Shown here: in pieces, positions 25,336 through 32,448 of the stretch
How positions within the stretch are numbered: the first letter of the stretch is position 1
How the letters are laid out: the number at the start of each line of letters is the position of its first letter
DNA from: Accumulibacter sp.
Lineage (GTDB): Bacteria > Pseudomonadota > Gammaproteobacteria > Burkholderiales > Rhodocyclaceae
NCBI RefSeq assembly: GCF_023806565.1
Contig: NZ_JAMTDV010000039.1
Location: 1-32,448, forward strand
Direction: 5' to 3'
Length of the DNA stretch: 32,448 nt
Made by a program: the position numbers and the translations under genes
Notes under the pieces: generated by a model
Told to the model about the DNA's origin: nothing
The model's input: only the letters and a program-made list of their open reading frames with translations
The model's database searches: none

Positions 25336-26046
25336 ATGACCACCGGCAAGCTCTACCTGATCCCGGTTCCGCTCGGCCCGATGCCGGCGGCCACCGTCCT
25401 GCCACAGCACGTCGTCGCCTGCACGCAACGACTGAAGCATTTCGTCGCTGAAAACGCGAGGACTGCCCGCGCTTTCCTGAAATCGCTGCCGGTGGAACTG
25501 CCGGTGCAGCAGATCGAAATTTGCGAACTCAGCGAGCACACGCCAGCGAGTTCGTTGCCGCGACTGCTGGCACCGGCACTGGCCGGGGCCGACCTCGGGC
25601 TGATCTCCGAAGCGGGGTGTCCCGCGGTCGCCGACCCAGGTGCAGCGCTCGTGGCGCTGGCTCATCAACGGGGCGTACAGGTCGTGCCGCTGGTGGGGCC
25701 GTCGTCGATCCTGCTTGCCTTGATGGGGTCAGGACTGAGCGGGCAAAGCTTTGCTTTCCACGGCTACCTGCCGAGCAACACGCCGGAAAGGGAGAAACGT
25801 CTGCTTGAACTCGAGAAGGATTCTCGGCAACAGCAGCGAACCCAGATCTTCATCGAAACACCTTATCGTAACCGCCAGATGCTGGAATCACTGCTCGCCA
25901 AGTGTGCGCCGGGCACGCGTATCTGCCTCGCCGTCGACCTCACGCTCGCGAGCGAACAGATCACCACTCGCGCGGTCTCCGAATGGCGGCGGCAGCCACT
26001 ACCCGACATCAGTCGCCGGCCGACCGTATTCCTCCTGCAGTCGTAG
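25336..26046 (+). CDS. Small SAM-dependent methyltransferase, tetrapyrrole-methylase (RsmI-like) family
   Basis: 236 residues from an ATG at 25336, 32 bases after maf; the frame is open further upstream within maf and is rejected. It has LYLIPVPLG at the start, LGLISEAGCPAVADPGAALV in the middle, VVPLVGPSSILLALMGSGL, FHGYLP and TQIFIETPYRN, all elements shared with RsmI (16S rRNA 2'-O-methyltransferase). It is shorter than RsmI and looks like the paralogue usually linked to maf in betaproteobacteria, so its substrate may differ. Confidence 0.85.
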   Translation: MTTGKLYLIPVPLGPMPAATVLPQHVVACTQRLKHFVAENARTARAFLKSLPVELPVQQIEICELSEHTPASSLPRLLAPALAGADLGLISEAGCPAVADPGAALVALAHQRGVQVVPLVGPSSILLALMGSGLSGQSFAFHGYLPSNTPEREKRLLELEKDSRQQQRTQIFIETPYRNRQMLESLLAKCAPGTRICLAVDLTLASEQITTRAVSEWRRQPLPDISRRPTVFLLQS

Positions 26047-26063
26047 CAGACAGTCCACTCCGT

Positions 26064-27017
26064 TCAACGAAAGAGCGACCGCCCACTGCCCAGCAGCGAA
26101 CCGACCGCGCCTTGCGTCGCCTCCGCGCGCAGACGCTTGGCAAAACGCTCGGCGATGTTTTCCTTGATCGTGAATTCGACGATGCGTTCGGCCTTGATCA
26201 CGTCGCGCGCGACCGAACCGACGGTACCAAAACCGTCGGCAAGACCCAGGCGCACACTCTGGCTACCTGTCCACATCAGGCCGGTAAACATTTCCGGCGT
26301 CTCCTTCAGGCGCGGGCCACGCCCGCGCCGCACGACCTCGATGAACTGTTTGTGAATCTCGCGCAACAGGACCTGCGCGTGCTCCCTCTGTTTCGCATCC
26401 TGCGGCGAGAACGGGTCGAGAAAACCCTTGTTTTCTCCGGCTGTCAGCAGTCGCCGTTCGATGCCGAGCTTTTCCATCGCCCCGGTAAAACCGAACGAGT
26501 CGATCAGCACCCCGATCGAACCGACCAGACTCGCCTTGTCGACGAAGATCTTGTCGGCGGCGGCTGCGACATAGTATCCACCCGACGCGCAGACATCCTC
26601 GACCACCGCGTAGAGCGGAATCTGCGGGTGCGTCGTGCGCAGCCGGCGGATCTCGTCGTGCACAATGCCCGCCTGCACCGGACTTCCTCCCGGACTGTTG
26701 ACACGCAGGATCACGCCGGCCGTCCCCTTGTCGCCGAAGGCCGCGTCCAGGGCATCATTGATGTTCTGCGCACTGGCTTCACCCTGCGCCTCGATCGTGC
26801 CGTGCAGATAGATCACGGCAGTGTGTCGGCCATCGGCAAGCTGTTCAGGGCCGCCCCAATCGACTACCAGTACCAGCACCGCCACCAGATAGGCGAGCCC
26901 GGCCAGCTTGAAGAAGATTCCCCAGCGCCGCCTCGCCCGTTGTTCCTGAAGCGACGCATAGGCGAACTTCTCCAGCAACTGTCGTTCCCAATGTGGTTCG
27001 TTTTCGGAGGTACTCAA
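26064..27017 (-). CDS. sppA: Signal peptide peptidase, S49 family
   Basis: 317 residues. A cytoplasmic N-terminus of about 35 residues rich in charge, one transmembrane helix (36-53), then the protease: VILRVNSPGGSP (102-113), nucleophile Ser145 in VCASGGYYVAAAADK and the general-base Lys197 in LTAGENKGFLDPF. It is the short, single-domain type and should clip leftover signal peptides in the membrane. The initiator is TTG at 27017, overlapping the TGA of the Rieske gene as TTGA, a typical coupled junction. It is convergent with the methyltransferase gene, 17 bases away. Confidence 0.93.
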   Translation of the reverse strand: MSTSENEPHWERQLLEKFAYASLQEQRARRRWGIFFKLAGLAYLVAVLVLVVDWGGPEQLADGRHTAVIYLHGTIEAQGEASAQNINDALDAAFGDKGTAGVILRVNSPGGSPVQAGIVHDEIRRLRTTHPQIPLYAVVEDVCASGGYYVAAAADKIFVDKASLVGSIGVLIDSFGFTGAMEKLGIERRLLTAGENKGFLDPFSPQDAKQREHAQVLLREIHKQFIEVVRRGRGPRLKETPEMFTGLMWTGSQSVRLGLADGFGTVGSVARDVIKAERIVEFTIKENIAERFAKRLRAEATQGAVGSLLGSGRSLFR

Positions 27018-27367
27018 GGTGTTTGCTCGCCCGGGGTGAAATAGATTGCGCCATCCCGCTCTGTGACGGGGAGCGGCGTCAGCCCTCTGCCGTTGCAGCG
27101 GCCGCCGAGGCAGCGACCGTTTTCCGGCGAATACAGCGCGCCGTGCGTTGCGCAGATCAAGTATAACTTGGAATCATCGAAGAATTCGTTGTGCTGCCAG
27201 TCGAGCTCGACCGATACGTGCGCGCAGCGATTGAGATAGGCAAAGACGCGGCCGCGAAACCGTACCGCAAAGGCGGCCTGCTCGACGCCCTGCCGGTGCA
27301 CCGTGAAACGGACTCCCCGCCCCCCGTCGAGCAAGTCACCCGACCGGCAGATCAGGCGTTCTGCCAC
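27014..27367 (-). CDS. Rieske [2Fe-2S] ferredoxin-like protein
   Basis: 117 residues if begun at the GTG at 27367; another GTG two codons upstream is possible. The start overlaps the end of the phosphatase gene by 16 bases. The cluster ligands are visible: C and H in NRCAHVSVELDW, and C and H in LICATHGALYSPENGRCLGG. It is a small soluble Rieske protein of the kind conserved between sppA and the HAD phosphatase gene in betaproteobacteria; the electron partner is unknown. Much longer frames upstream are shadows of the phosphatase gene. Confidence 0.85.
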   Translation of the reverse strand: MAERLICRSGDLLDGGRGVRFTVHRQGVEQAAFAVRFRGRVFAYLNRCAHVSVELDWQHNEFFDDSKLYLICATHGALYSPENGRCLGGRCNGRGLTPLPVTERDGAIYFTPGEQTP

Positions 27368-28008
27368 AGCCACTCGGACAGTTCTCGCGGCTCCCGCAGG
27401 CTGGCCAACGGACGAAGCGCGTCCAGCTCGCACGCGGAATGCGCGCCATAGGCCACGGCCAGGCAGGCAACGCCGGCGTTGTGTGCCATTTGCAGATCGT
27501 GCGTCGTATCGCCGATCATCAGCGCGCGCTCGCGCTCGACCGACAACTCTTCGAGCAGTTCGTCCAGCATCTGCGGGTGTGGCTTGGAGAAGCATTCGTC
27601 GGCACAACGCGAAGCGTGAAAATGGGCGCCGAGCCCGCTCAATCGCAGCGCACGCTCGAGCCCATGGCGGCTCTTTCCGGTGGCCACAGCGAGCAGGAAA
27701 CCGGCACGCGAAAGCTCGCCAATCAGCTCGGCAACGCCGTCGAACAGGCGCAGTTCGTGATCACAAGCCAGATAGTGATGGCGATAGCGCTCCACCATTT
27801 GCGGATAGCGCTCTTCGGGCAGATCGGGGGCGACGTGGCGCAGAGCGTCGTGGAGGCCAAGGCCGATCACGTGCCGCGCCCTTTCGTCCGCCGGCGCGGC
27901 TACGCCGAGGTCGCTGCAGGCGGCACGGATCGCAGCGACGATGGCGGCTGCCGAGTCCAGCAAGGTGCCATCCCAGTCGAAGACCAACAGTTCAAACCGT
28001 CTTGCCAT
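27352..28008 (-). CDS. HAD-superfamily phosphatase, phosphoglycolate-phosphatase-like
   Basis: 218 residues from an ATG at 28008, with AGGA just upstream. HAD motifs: LLVFDWDGTLLDS (nucleophile Asp), VATGKSRHGLERAL (motif II), and CFSKPHPQMLDELLEELSVE followed by MIGDTTHDLQMAHNAG (motifs III/IV). It belongs to the Gph/PGP group with a helical cap, so a small phosphate ester such as 2-phosphoglycolate is likely. It overlaps the rluC stop by 17 bases and is part of the rluC-gph-Rieske-sppA operon. Confidence 0.9.
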   Translation of the reverse strand: MARRFELLVFDWDGTLLDSAAAIVAAIRAACSDLGVAAPADERARHVIGLGLHDALRHVAPDLPEERYPQMVERYRHHYLACDHELRLFDGVAELIGELSRAGFLLAVATGKSRHGLERALRLSGLGAHFHASRCADECFSKPHPQMLDELLEELSVERERALMIGDTTHDLQMAHNAGVACLAVAYGAHSACELDALRPLASLREPRELSEWLWQNA

Positions 28009-29071
28009 AATCCTGCTTTTCCTTCGCCGACAGACCATCCACGAACGCTTTCAGGGCAGCCGGCATTGCCGCTTCGACCACCAGTTCCCGGCCCTCCAGC
28101 GGGTGCGGCAGGCGCATCCGGGAAGCATGCAGGAACATCCGCTTCAGTCCCTCCTTGGCGAGCGCCCTGTTCAGCCCGAAATCGCCGTACTTTTCGTCGC
28201 CGGCGATCGGGTAGCCCAGATGCGCCAGATGCACGCGAATCTGGTGCGTTCTTCCGGTCTTCAGTTCGGCTTCCAGCAGGCTGAAGCGCTGCCAGCGGGC
28301 AAGCAGGCGGAAAACCGTGTGTGCCGCCTTGCCTTCGTCGGCAACGCGAACCCGGCGCTCGCCGGACGCCAGCAGGTACTTGAGCAATGGCAGGCGGACG
28401 CTGCGCAGCGGTTCCATCCAGCGGCCGCAAACCAGGACCAGATAGCGCTTGTCGGCAGAGCGGCCGCTCCCCGCAAGTCCGCCCTCGCGAAACATCTGGT
28501 GCAGGGCGAGCAGCACCGAGCGCTTCTTGCCGAGCAACAGGATCCCCGAGGTTTCGCGGTCAAGCCGGTGCGCCAGTTCGAGAAATCGCGCTTCCGGTCG
28601 CTGCCGCCGCAAGGCCTCGACGAGCCCGTAACTTTCGCCGCTGCCGCCGTGCACGGCAATCCCGGCCGGCTTGTCGACGACCAGCAGTCCCTCGTCTTCA
28701 TAGACGATCGGGACATGCACCTGCAATCCGGCACCGGCGACCATCTCCTGTTCGACGCTTGCCACCCGCAACGGCGGGATGCGCAGCACGTCACCGGCCT
28801 GCAGACGATAGGAAACATCGGCTCGCCGCCCATTGACCCGTACCTGGCCGCTGCGCACGATGCTGTACACGTGGCTCTTGGGCACTCCCTTGCAGCGTTT
28901 CAGCAAGAGGTTGTCGAGGCGCTGTCCATGCTCGTTCTCGGTGATCACCGTTCGGATAACGGAGTTTTTGCCAACTTCGACCAATTTAAATATACTTATC
29001 CCGATTTGCGCTTTGGGTTGAAAGAGGCGCTGACCCGTAAGACCGTCGAGCGACGCCGATTCTGAAGTCAT
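27992..29071 (-). CDS. rluC: 23S rRNA pseudouridine synthase (RluC/RluD family)
   Basis: An S4 RNA-binding domain (HGQRLDNLLLKRCKGVPKSH, then VRSGQVRVNGRRA) is followed by the catalytic domain with HRLDRETSGILLLGK (catalytic Asp in RLD) and LKTGRTHQIRVHLAHLGYPI. It converts uridines of 23S rRNA to pseudouridine. The start is uncertain: 29071 is the nearest reasonable ATG (359 residues), but it has no ribosome site, the first 40-odd residues are not conserved-looking, and the AT-rich stretch at 28983-29003 looks like promoter DNA. A later start, such as the TTG about 28984 or GTG at 28948, is quite possible. It is divergent from rne, as in E. coli. Confidence 0.92.
   Translation of the reverse strand: MTSESASLDGLTGQRLFQPKAQIGISIFKLVEVGKNSVIRTVITENEHGQRLDNLLLKRCKGVPKSHVYSIVRSGQVRVNGRRADVSYRLQAGDVLRIPPLRVASVEQEMVAGAGLQVHVPIVYEDEGLLVVDKPAGIAVHGGSGESYGLVEALRRQRPEARFLELAHRLDRETSGILLLGKKRSVLLALHQMFREGGLAGSGRSADKRYLVLVCGRWMEPLRSVRLPLLKYLLASGERRVRVADEGKAAHTVFRLLARWQRFSLLEAELKTGRTHQIRVHLAHLGYPIAGDEKYGDFGLNRALAKEGLKRMFLHASRMRLPHPLEGRELVVEAAMPAALKAFVDGLSAKEKQDYGKTV
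28968..28996 (+). promoter_or_regulatory. Putative rne promoter
   Basis: TTGCCA (28968-28973) and TATACT (28991-28996) are 17 bases apart, with an AT-rich surround (28983-29003) that is unusual for this GC-rich sequence. Transcription would start near 29003, inside the frame drawn for rluC. No comparable promoter is seen closer to rne. Confidence 0.6.
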
Positions 29072-29387
29072 TGCGACGCACTTTCCGGCAGGCCTTAGCC
29101 GCCCCTCTCGCACCGACCTGTGCGACATCACCTGACGCCAATCACCTGGTTAAGTACGCTCACCACTAAGTAGCGATACTACTTGAACTGCGCGCGCCTG
29201 GCACCTGTGGAGCGACCCAGACAGATTCCCGAGCCCTTGACTTTCAAGGCCCGACAAACATTCGCGTCGGCGGGAATCCCCTATTAGTTGCCCTATCGGA
29301 ACGCTTCTCCAGCATCCCATCCACAACTAATCCGTCATTGCCTGGATACGGCCGTTTCGCCCGTGAGAACGCGCGGGAGCCCAAACT
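29003..29387 (+). promoter_or_regulatory. Long 5' leader of rne
   Basis: If transcription starts at the promoter above, the rne mRNA has an untranslated leader of about 385 nt. E. coli rne has a 361-nt leader whose hairpins let RNase E limit its own mRNA. The stretch from 29072 to 29387 contains no gene I can support. It includes a small hairpin (29168-29184) and ends with GGGAG about 8 bases before the ATG. Confidence 0.45.
29168..29184 (+). repeat. Hairpin in the rne leader
   Basis: AAGTAG-CGATA-CTACTT is a perfect 6-bp inverted repeat with a 5-base loop, AT-rich compared with its surroundings. In an RNA leader it would form a short hairpin with A/U-containing stem, a plausible RNase E recognition element, but a protein-binding operator is equally possible. 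Confidence 0.45.
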
Positions 29388-32201
29388 ATGAAACGCATGC
29401 TGTTTAATGCAACACAGGTCGAGGAACTGCGTGTTGCCATTGTCGACGGTCAGAAGCTGATTGACCTGGACATTGAATCGGCAAACAAGGAACAGAAAAA
29501 GAGCAACATTTATAAAGCGGTCATTACCCGCATCGAGCCCAGCCTGGAAGCGGCGTTCGTCGACTACGGTTCGGAACGGCACGGCTTCCTCCCCTTCAAG
29601 GAGGTTTCCCGTGCTCTCTTCCAGCCGGGTGTCGATGCCGGTCGTGCCAGCATCAAGGATGCCCTGCGCGAGGGCCAGGAACTGATCGTTCAGGTAGACA
29701 AGGACGAGCGCGGCAACAAGGGGGCCGCGCTCACCTCCTTCGTCAGTCTCGCCGGCCGTTACCTCGTGTTGATGCCGAACAATCCGCGCGGCGGCGGCGT
29801 CTCGCGCCGCGTCGAGGGCGCCGAGCGAACCGAACTGCGAGAGGTCATGGATCAGTTGCAGGTGCCGCAGGGCATGAGCCTGATCGCGCGCACTGCGGCC
29901 ATCGGGCGCAACGCGGAAGAGTTGCAGTGGGACCTCAATTATCTCCTGCAGTTGTGGAAGGCAATCGAGGCTGCTGCCGATCAGCAGAAGGGTGCATTCC
30001 TGATCTACCAGGAGGGCAGCCTGGTGATCCGCGCCATCCGTGACTACTTCCAGCCCGACATCGGTGAAATCCTGATCGACACCGACGAGGTGTTCGAACA
30101 GGCACAGCAGTTCATGGAACATGTGATGCCGGGCACGGTCAGTCGCGTCAAACGATATCGCGATGACGTGCCGCTGTTCTCGCGCTTCCAGATCGAACAC
30201 CAGATCGAATCGGCCTACTCGCGTCAGGTCGGCCTGCCGTCCGGTGGCGCGATCGTCATCGACCACACCGAAGCCCTGGTGTCGGTGGATGTGAACTCGG
30301 GCCGATCGACGCGCGGCGCCGACATCGAGGAAACGGCACTGAAGACCAATCTCGAGGCAGCCGAAGAAGTCGCCCGTCAGTTGCGCCTGCGCGATCTGGG
30401 CGGACTGATCATCATCGACTTCATCGACATGGAGAATCAGCGCAACCAGCGTGAAGTCGAGAACCGTATCCGCGAAGCGTTGCGTTTCGATCGCGCGCGC
30501 GTGCAGACCGGCAAGATCAGCCGCTTCGGCCTGCTCGAACTGTCCCGCCAGCGCCTGCGCCCGGCCCTTGCCGAGACCAGCTACATCCCGTGTCCGCGCT
30601 GTTCGGGGACGGGCCACATCCGCAGCACCGAGTCCGCCGCCCTGCACATCCTGCGCATTCTCGAAGAGGAGGCGATGAAGGACAACACCGCCGCCGTGCA
30701 TGCGCAGGTTCCGGTGGATGTCGCCACCTTCCTGCTCAATGAAAAGCGGACCGACGTGCAGGCGATAGAGCATCGGCACAAGGTCAACATCCTGCTGATT
30801 CCCAACATTCATCTCGAAACACCGCAGCACACCTTCCTGCGTCTTCGCCAGGACGAGACCAGCGCGGATCTCGTGCAGCAGGCGTCGTACCGGATGGTCG
30901 CCCTGCCGAGCGAAGACGAGGGCAAGGAGCTTGCAATCGGGGGCGAAGCGAAATCGGCCCGACCCGAAGCGGCGATCAAGGGGGTGACCTCGTCGCAACC
31001 GGCGCCGCTGATCGCCGACGATTCCGCGCTGGCCGAGGAGCCGCCAGCGCCCGGCAAACGCCTGTGGCAGCGGATCGTCTCCTGGTTCCGCCATGACGAT
31101 CAGCCCATGGCCGACCACGAACCCCCGCCGGCGACGCCTACCAGCACCGCGGCGAGGGAAACACCGCGCGACAACCGCCGGGCAACCGGGCGTGGTACAC
31201 GCCGCGACGAAACGCGCGACGTCTCCGAGACCCGCGTCAATCGGGAATCCAGAGAGGCAACGCCACCGCCACCAGCCCGCAGCGATGCCCAGAAACCACG
31301 GGAACCGCGCGAGCCACGCGAGCCACGTGAGCCGCGTGAGCTACGCGACCCGGGACCAGCGCGCGAGCCACGGCGCGCGCGCACCGAACGCAAGCCGCCG
31401 GCCGCGGCAGCCGCCGCGAGCGCCGAGCCTGTCCCGATTCCGGCTGCGCCAGCGCCTGCGGCGGCGCCCACCCCGCCGGAGCAGCCTGCGGACGAGTCCG
31501 GCGGCACGTCCCGTCGTCGTGGCCGTCGCGGCGGACGCCGCGAGCGCGCCGAGAAGACCGATGGCCAGGCGATTACTCGGGACGCAGCGGGCCCGGTGAC
31601 GAGCAGCCCGGAAGCGGACACCGCGACCGCACCGATAGCGACGGCAGTCGCCACCCCGGACACGGCCGATACGGTCCCGGCAGCGCCGAGCATGCCGCAG
31701 GCGGCGACCGGCACTGCCGAAGCTCCAGCGGCAGTGAGCGAGACGCTCCCGGCGACGGTCCTGGCCGCCGAAGCGCAAGGCTCCACTGTCGAGCCGGAAG
31801 CGGCGGCCGCTGCAGAAGCTCCGCCGGCAGACGAAGTCCCGGTTGCCGAAGCCCCAGCTGCCGAAGCACCCCTGGTTACGGAAGCGAACGTGCTCGCGGC
31901 TCCCGCCATGGCAGTGGAAGCGCAGGTGGAGAGCGAGCCGCCCGCCGACACGGAAGCCACGGCGCCGCCACCGGCACCGGAATCTCCTGCGCCATTCTTG
32001 CCCGCCGAACCGCTGGCCACGCCCGCGCAACAGGTTCTGCAAGCGATCGAGAGCAGCGGTCTGATCCTGGTCGAAACGAGCAGGGACCTGGCGCCACCGC
32101 CTCCGCCACCCGTCGAGGCAAGCCAGTCAGCGCCACGCCGCAGACGTCCGGCAATCGTCATTCCGGACGAGCCGCTGGTCATGGTCGAGACACGCAAATA
32201 G
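29388..32201 (+). CDS. rne: Ribonuclease E
   Basis: 937 residues. The start [20 protein letters not shown] is characteristic of RNase E. The S1 domain (about 38-120, [20 protein letters not shown]) is followed by the DNase I-like catalytic domain with D301 ([13 protein letters not shown]) and D344 (LIIIDFIDM), and the zinc-link CPRCSGTGH (C402, C405). From about residue 510 the chain is low-complexity, first Arg/Glu/Pro-rich then Ala/Pro/Glu-rich, with a short Arg-rich [12 protein letters not shown] patch, the expected disordered scaffold for RNA and degradosome partners. It initiates decay of most mRNAs and matures rRNA and tRNA at the inner membrane. Divergent from rluC. Confidence 0.97.
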   Translation: MKRMLFNATQVEELRVAIVDGQKLIDLDIESANKEQKKSNIYKAVITRIEPSLEAAFVDYGSERHGFLPFKEVSRALFQPGVDAGRASIKDALREGQELIVQVDKDERGNKGAALTSFVSLAGRYLVLMPNNPRGGGVSRRVEGAERTELREVMDQLQVPQGMSLIARTAAIGRNAEELQWDLNYLLQLWKAIEAAADQQKGAFLIYQEGSLVIRAIRDYFQPDIGEILIDTDEVFEQAQQFMEHVMPGTVSRVKRYRDDVPLFSRFQIEHQIESAYSRQVGLPSGGAIVIDHTEALVSVDVNSGRSTRGADIEETALKTNLEAAEEVARQLRLRDLGGLIIIDFIDMENQRNQREVENRIREALRFDRARVQTGKISRFGLLELSRQRLRPALAETSYIPCPRCSGTGHIRSTESAALHILRILEEEAMKDNTAAVHAQVPVDVATFLLNEKRTDVQAIEHRHKVNILLIPNIHLETPQHTFLRLRQDETSADLVQQASYRMVALPSEDEGKELAIGGEAKSARPEAAIKGVTSSQPAPLIADDSALAEEPPAPGKRLWQRIVSWFRHDDQPMADHEPPPATPTSTAARETPRDNRRATGRGTRRDETRDVSETRVNRESREATPPPPARSDAQKPREPREPREPREPRELRDPGPAREPRRARTERKPPAAAAAASAEPVPIPAAPAPAAAPTPPEQPADESGGTSRRRGRRGGRRERAEKTDGQAITRDAAGPVTSSPEADTATAPIATAVATPDTADTVPAAPSMPQAATGTAEAPAAVSETLPATVLAAEAQGSTVEPEAAAAAEAPPADEVPVAEAPAAEAPLVTEANVLAAPAMAVEAQVESEPPADTEATAPPPAPESPAPFLPAEPLATPAQQVLQAIESSGLILVETSRDLAPPPPPPVEASQSAPRRRRPAIVIPDEPLVMVETRK
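31302..31346 (+). repeat. Five tandem 9-bp repeats inside rne
   Basis: Five imperfect copies of a 9-base unit (GAG CCA CGC type) encode consecutive Glu-Pro/Leu-Arg triplets in the disordered RNase E tail. Third-base differences between units show it is not a very recent expansion. Slippage here could change the tail length in steps of three residues. Confidence 0.8.
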
Positions 32202-32221
32202 ACCTGCCAACGATTCCGGAC

Positions 32222-32250
32222 GACGCCTGGAAGCCGGCGAGCCAGGCGTC
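32222..32250 (+). terminator. Hairpin downstream of rne
   Basis: GACGCCTGG (32222-32230) and CCAGGCGTC (32242-32250) are perfect 9-bp arms around an 11-base loop, 20 bases after the rne stop. It is well placed to terminate or protect the rne transcript. No T-run follows, so termination would need Rho or the hairpin may only stabilise the 3' end. From here to the right edge (32448) I see no supportable gene. Confidence 0.5.
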
Positions 32251-32448
32251 GAGCCGCCGTAGCGGGTGAGCAACCGATCGCAGCACGGTTCCGCGCTTGG
32301 GCAGCCGGGACAGGCTGGCCCTCTGCACGGACGAAAGCGCTTGCGAAAGCCGGATGCGACCGGCCCGGAAAAGGTGACAGACCGGCCTCGCATTCCGGGA
32401 CGACAATCGAAACGCGCGTGAAACTGGAACCGCGTTTCGTCCACTGCA

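Noticed and set aside
29244-32197. Long minus-strand frames opposite rne
   Set aside because: They mirror the codon bias and the Ala/Pro-rich tail of RNase E, producing Gly/Ser/Ala-rich or Arg-rich sequence with no motif.
32127-32444. Minus-strand frame at the right edge
   Set aside because: Overlaps the end of rne, is rich in Arg/Cys/Pro and has no ribosome site or motif.
1-32448. CRISPR arrays, tRNA and rRNA genes
   Set aside because: I saw no regularly spaced direct repeats, no cloverleaf-like segment with T-loop consensus and no rRNA signature in the window.

Overview
The window is high-GC chromosomal DNA from a betaproteobacterium. The gene orders yceD-rpmF-plsX-fabH-fabD-fabG-acpP-fabF-ygfX and rne / rluC-HAD phosphatase-Rieske-sppA are characteristic of that class. 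Together with a nitrate transporter, a secreted isoamylase and a haem-binding chemoreceptor they suggest a Rhodocyclales / Accumulibacter-like organism. That assignment is from gene content and recall, not from a search.

Layout. Bases 1-2600 hold the end of a NarK-type nitrate/nitrite transporter gene, then a bifunctional PP2C phosphatase / Ser-Thr kinase gene, and a convergent DinB-family gene. Bases 2600-5400 are an accessory scar: a minus-strand mini-operon of small ORFs, one of them a broken DUF2924-like gene, interrupted by a complete 1.2-kb IS5-family element with a TA target duplication. Bases 5400-11200 mix intact genes (periplasmic isoamylase, SIR2-like protein, SAM methyltransferase) with wreckage: a truncated alpha-amylase gene, the tail of an IS1634-type transposase gene carrying an internal deletion, and two copies of a diverged 37-bp repeat. 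Bases 11200-16200 hold a chemoreceptor that joins a CxxCH haem-c motif to a C-terminal PilZ (c-di-GMP) domain, a cupin, a small three-helix membrane protein and an ArnT-like glycosyltransferase.

Bases 16480-32448 are core genome. nadB meets ygfX tail to tail with overlapping 3' ends. The fatty-acid cluster runs leftward from a clear promoter that would give yceD a nearly leaderless mRNA. acpP-fabF has a second promoter of its own. maf and a small tetrapyrrole-methylase-type methyltransferase run rightward and meet sppA. rluC, the HAD phosphatase, Rieske and sppA genes form an overlapping leftward operon. Divergent from it is rne, whose best promoter lies inside the 5' end of the annotated rluC frame and predicts a 5' UTR of about 385 nt, close in design to the long autoregulatory rne leader of E. 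coli.

The features most worth following are the haem-MCP-PilZ receptor, the IS-interrupted small-gene operon, the promoter/start architecture of the fab and rne loci, and the inverted repeat around the -10 box of the kinase/phosphatase gene. I see no CRISPR array, tRNA or rRNA gene.
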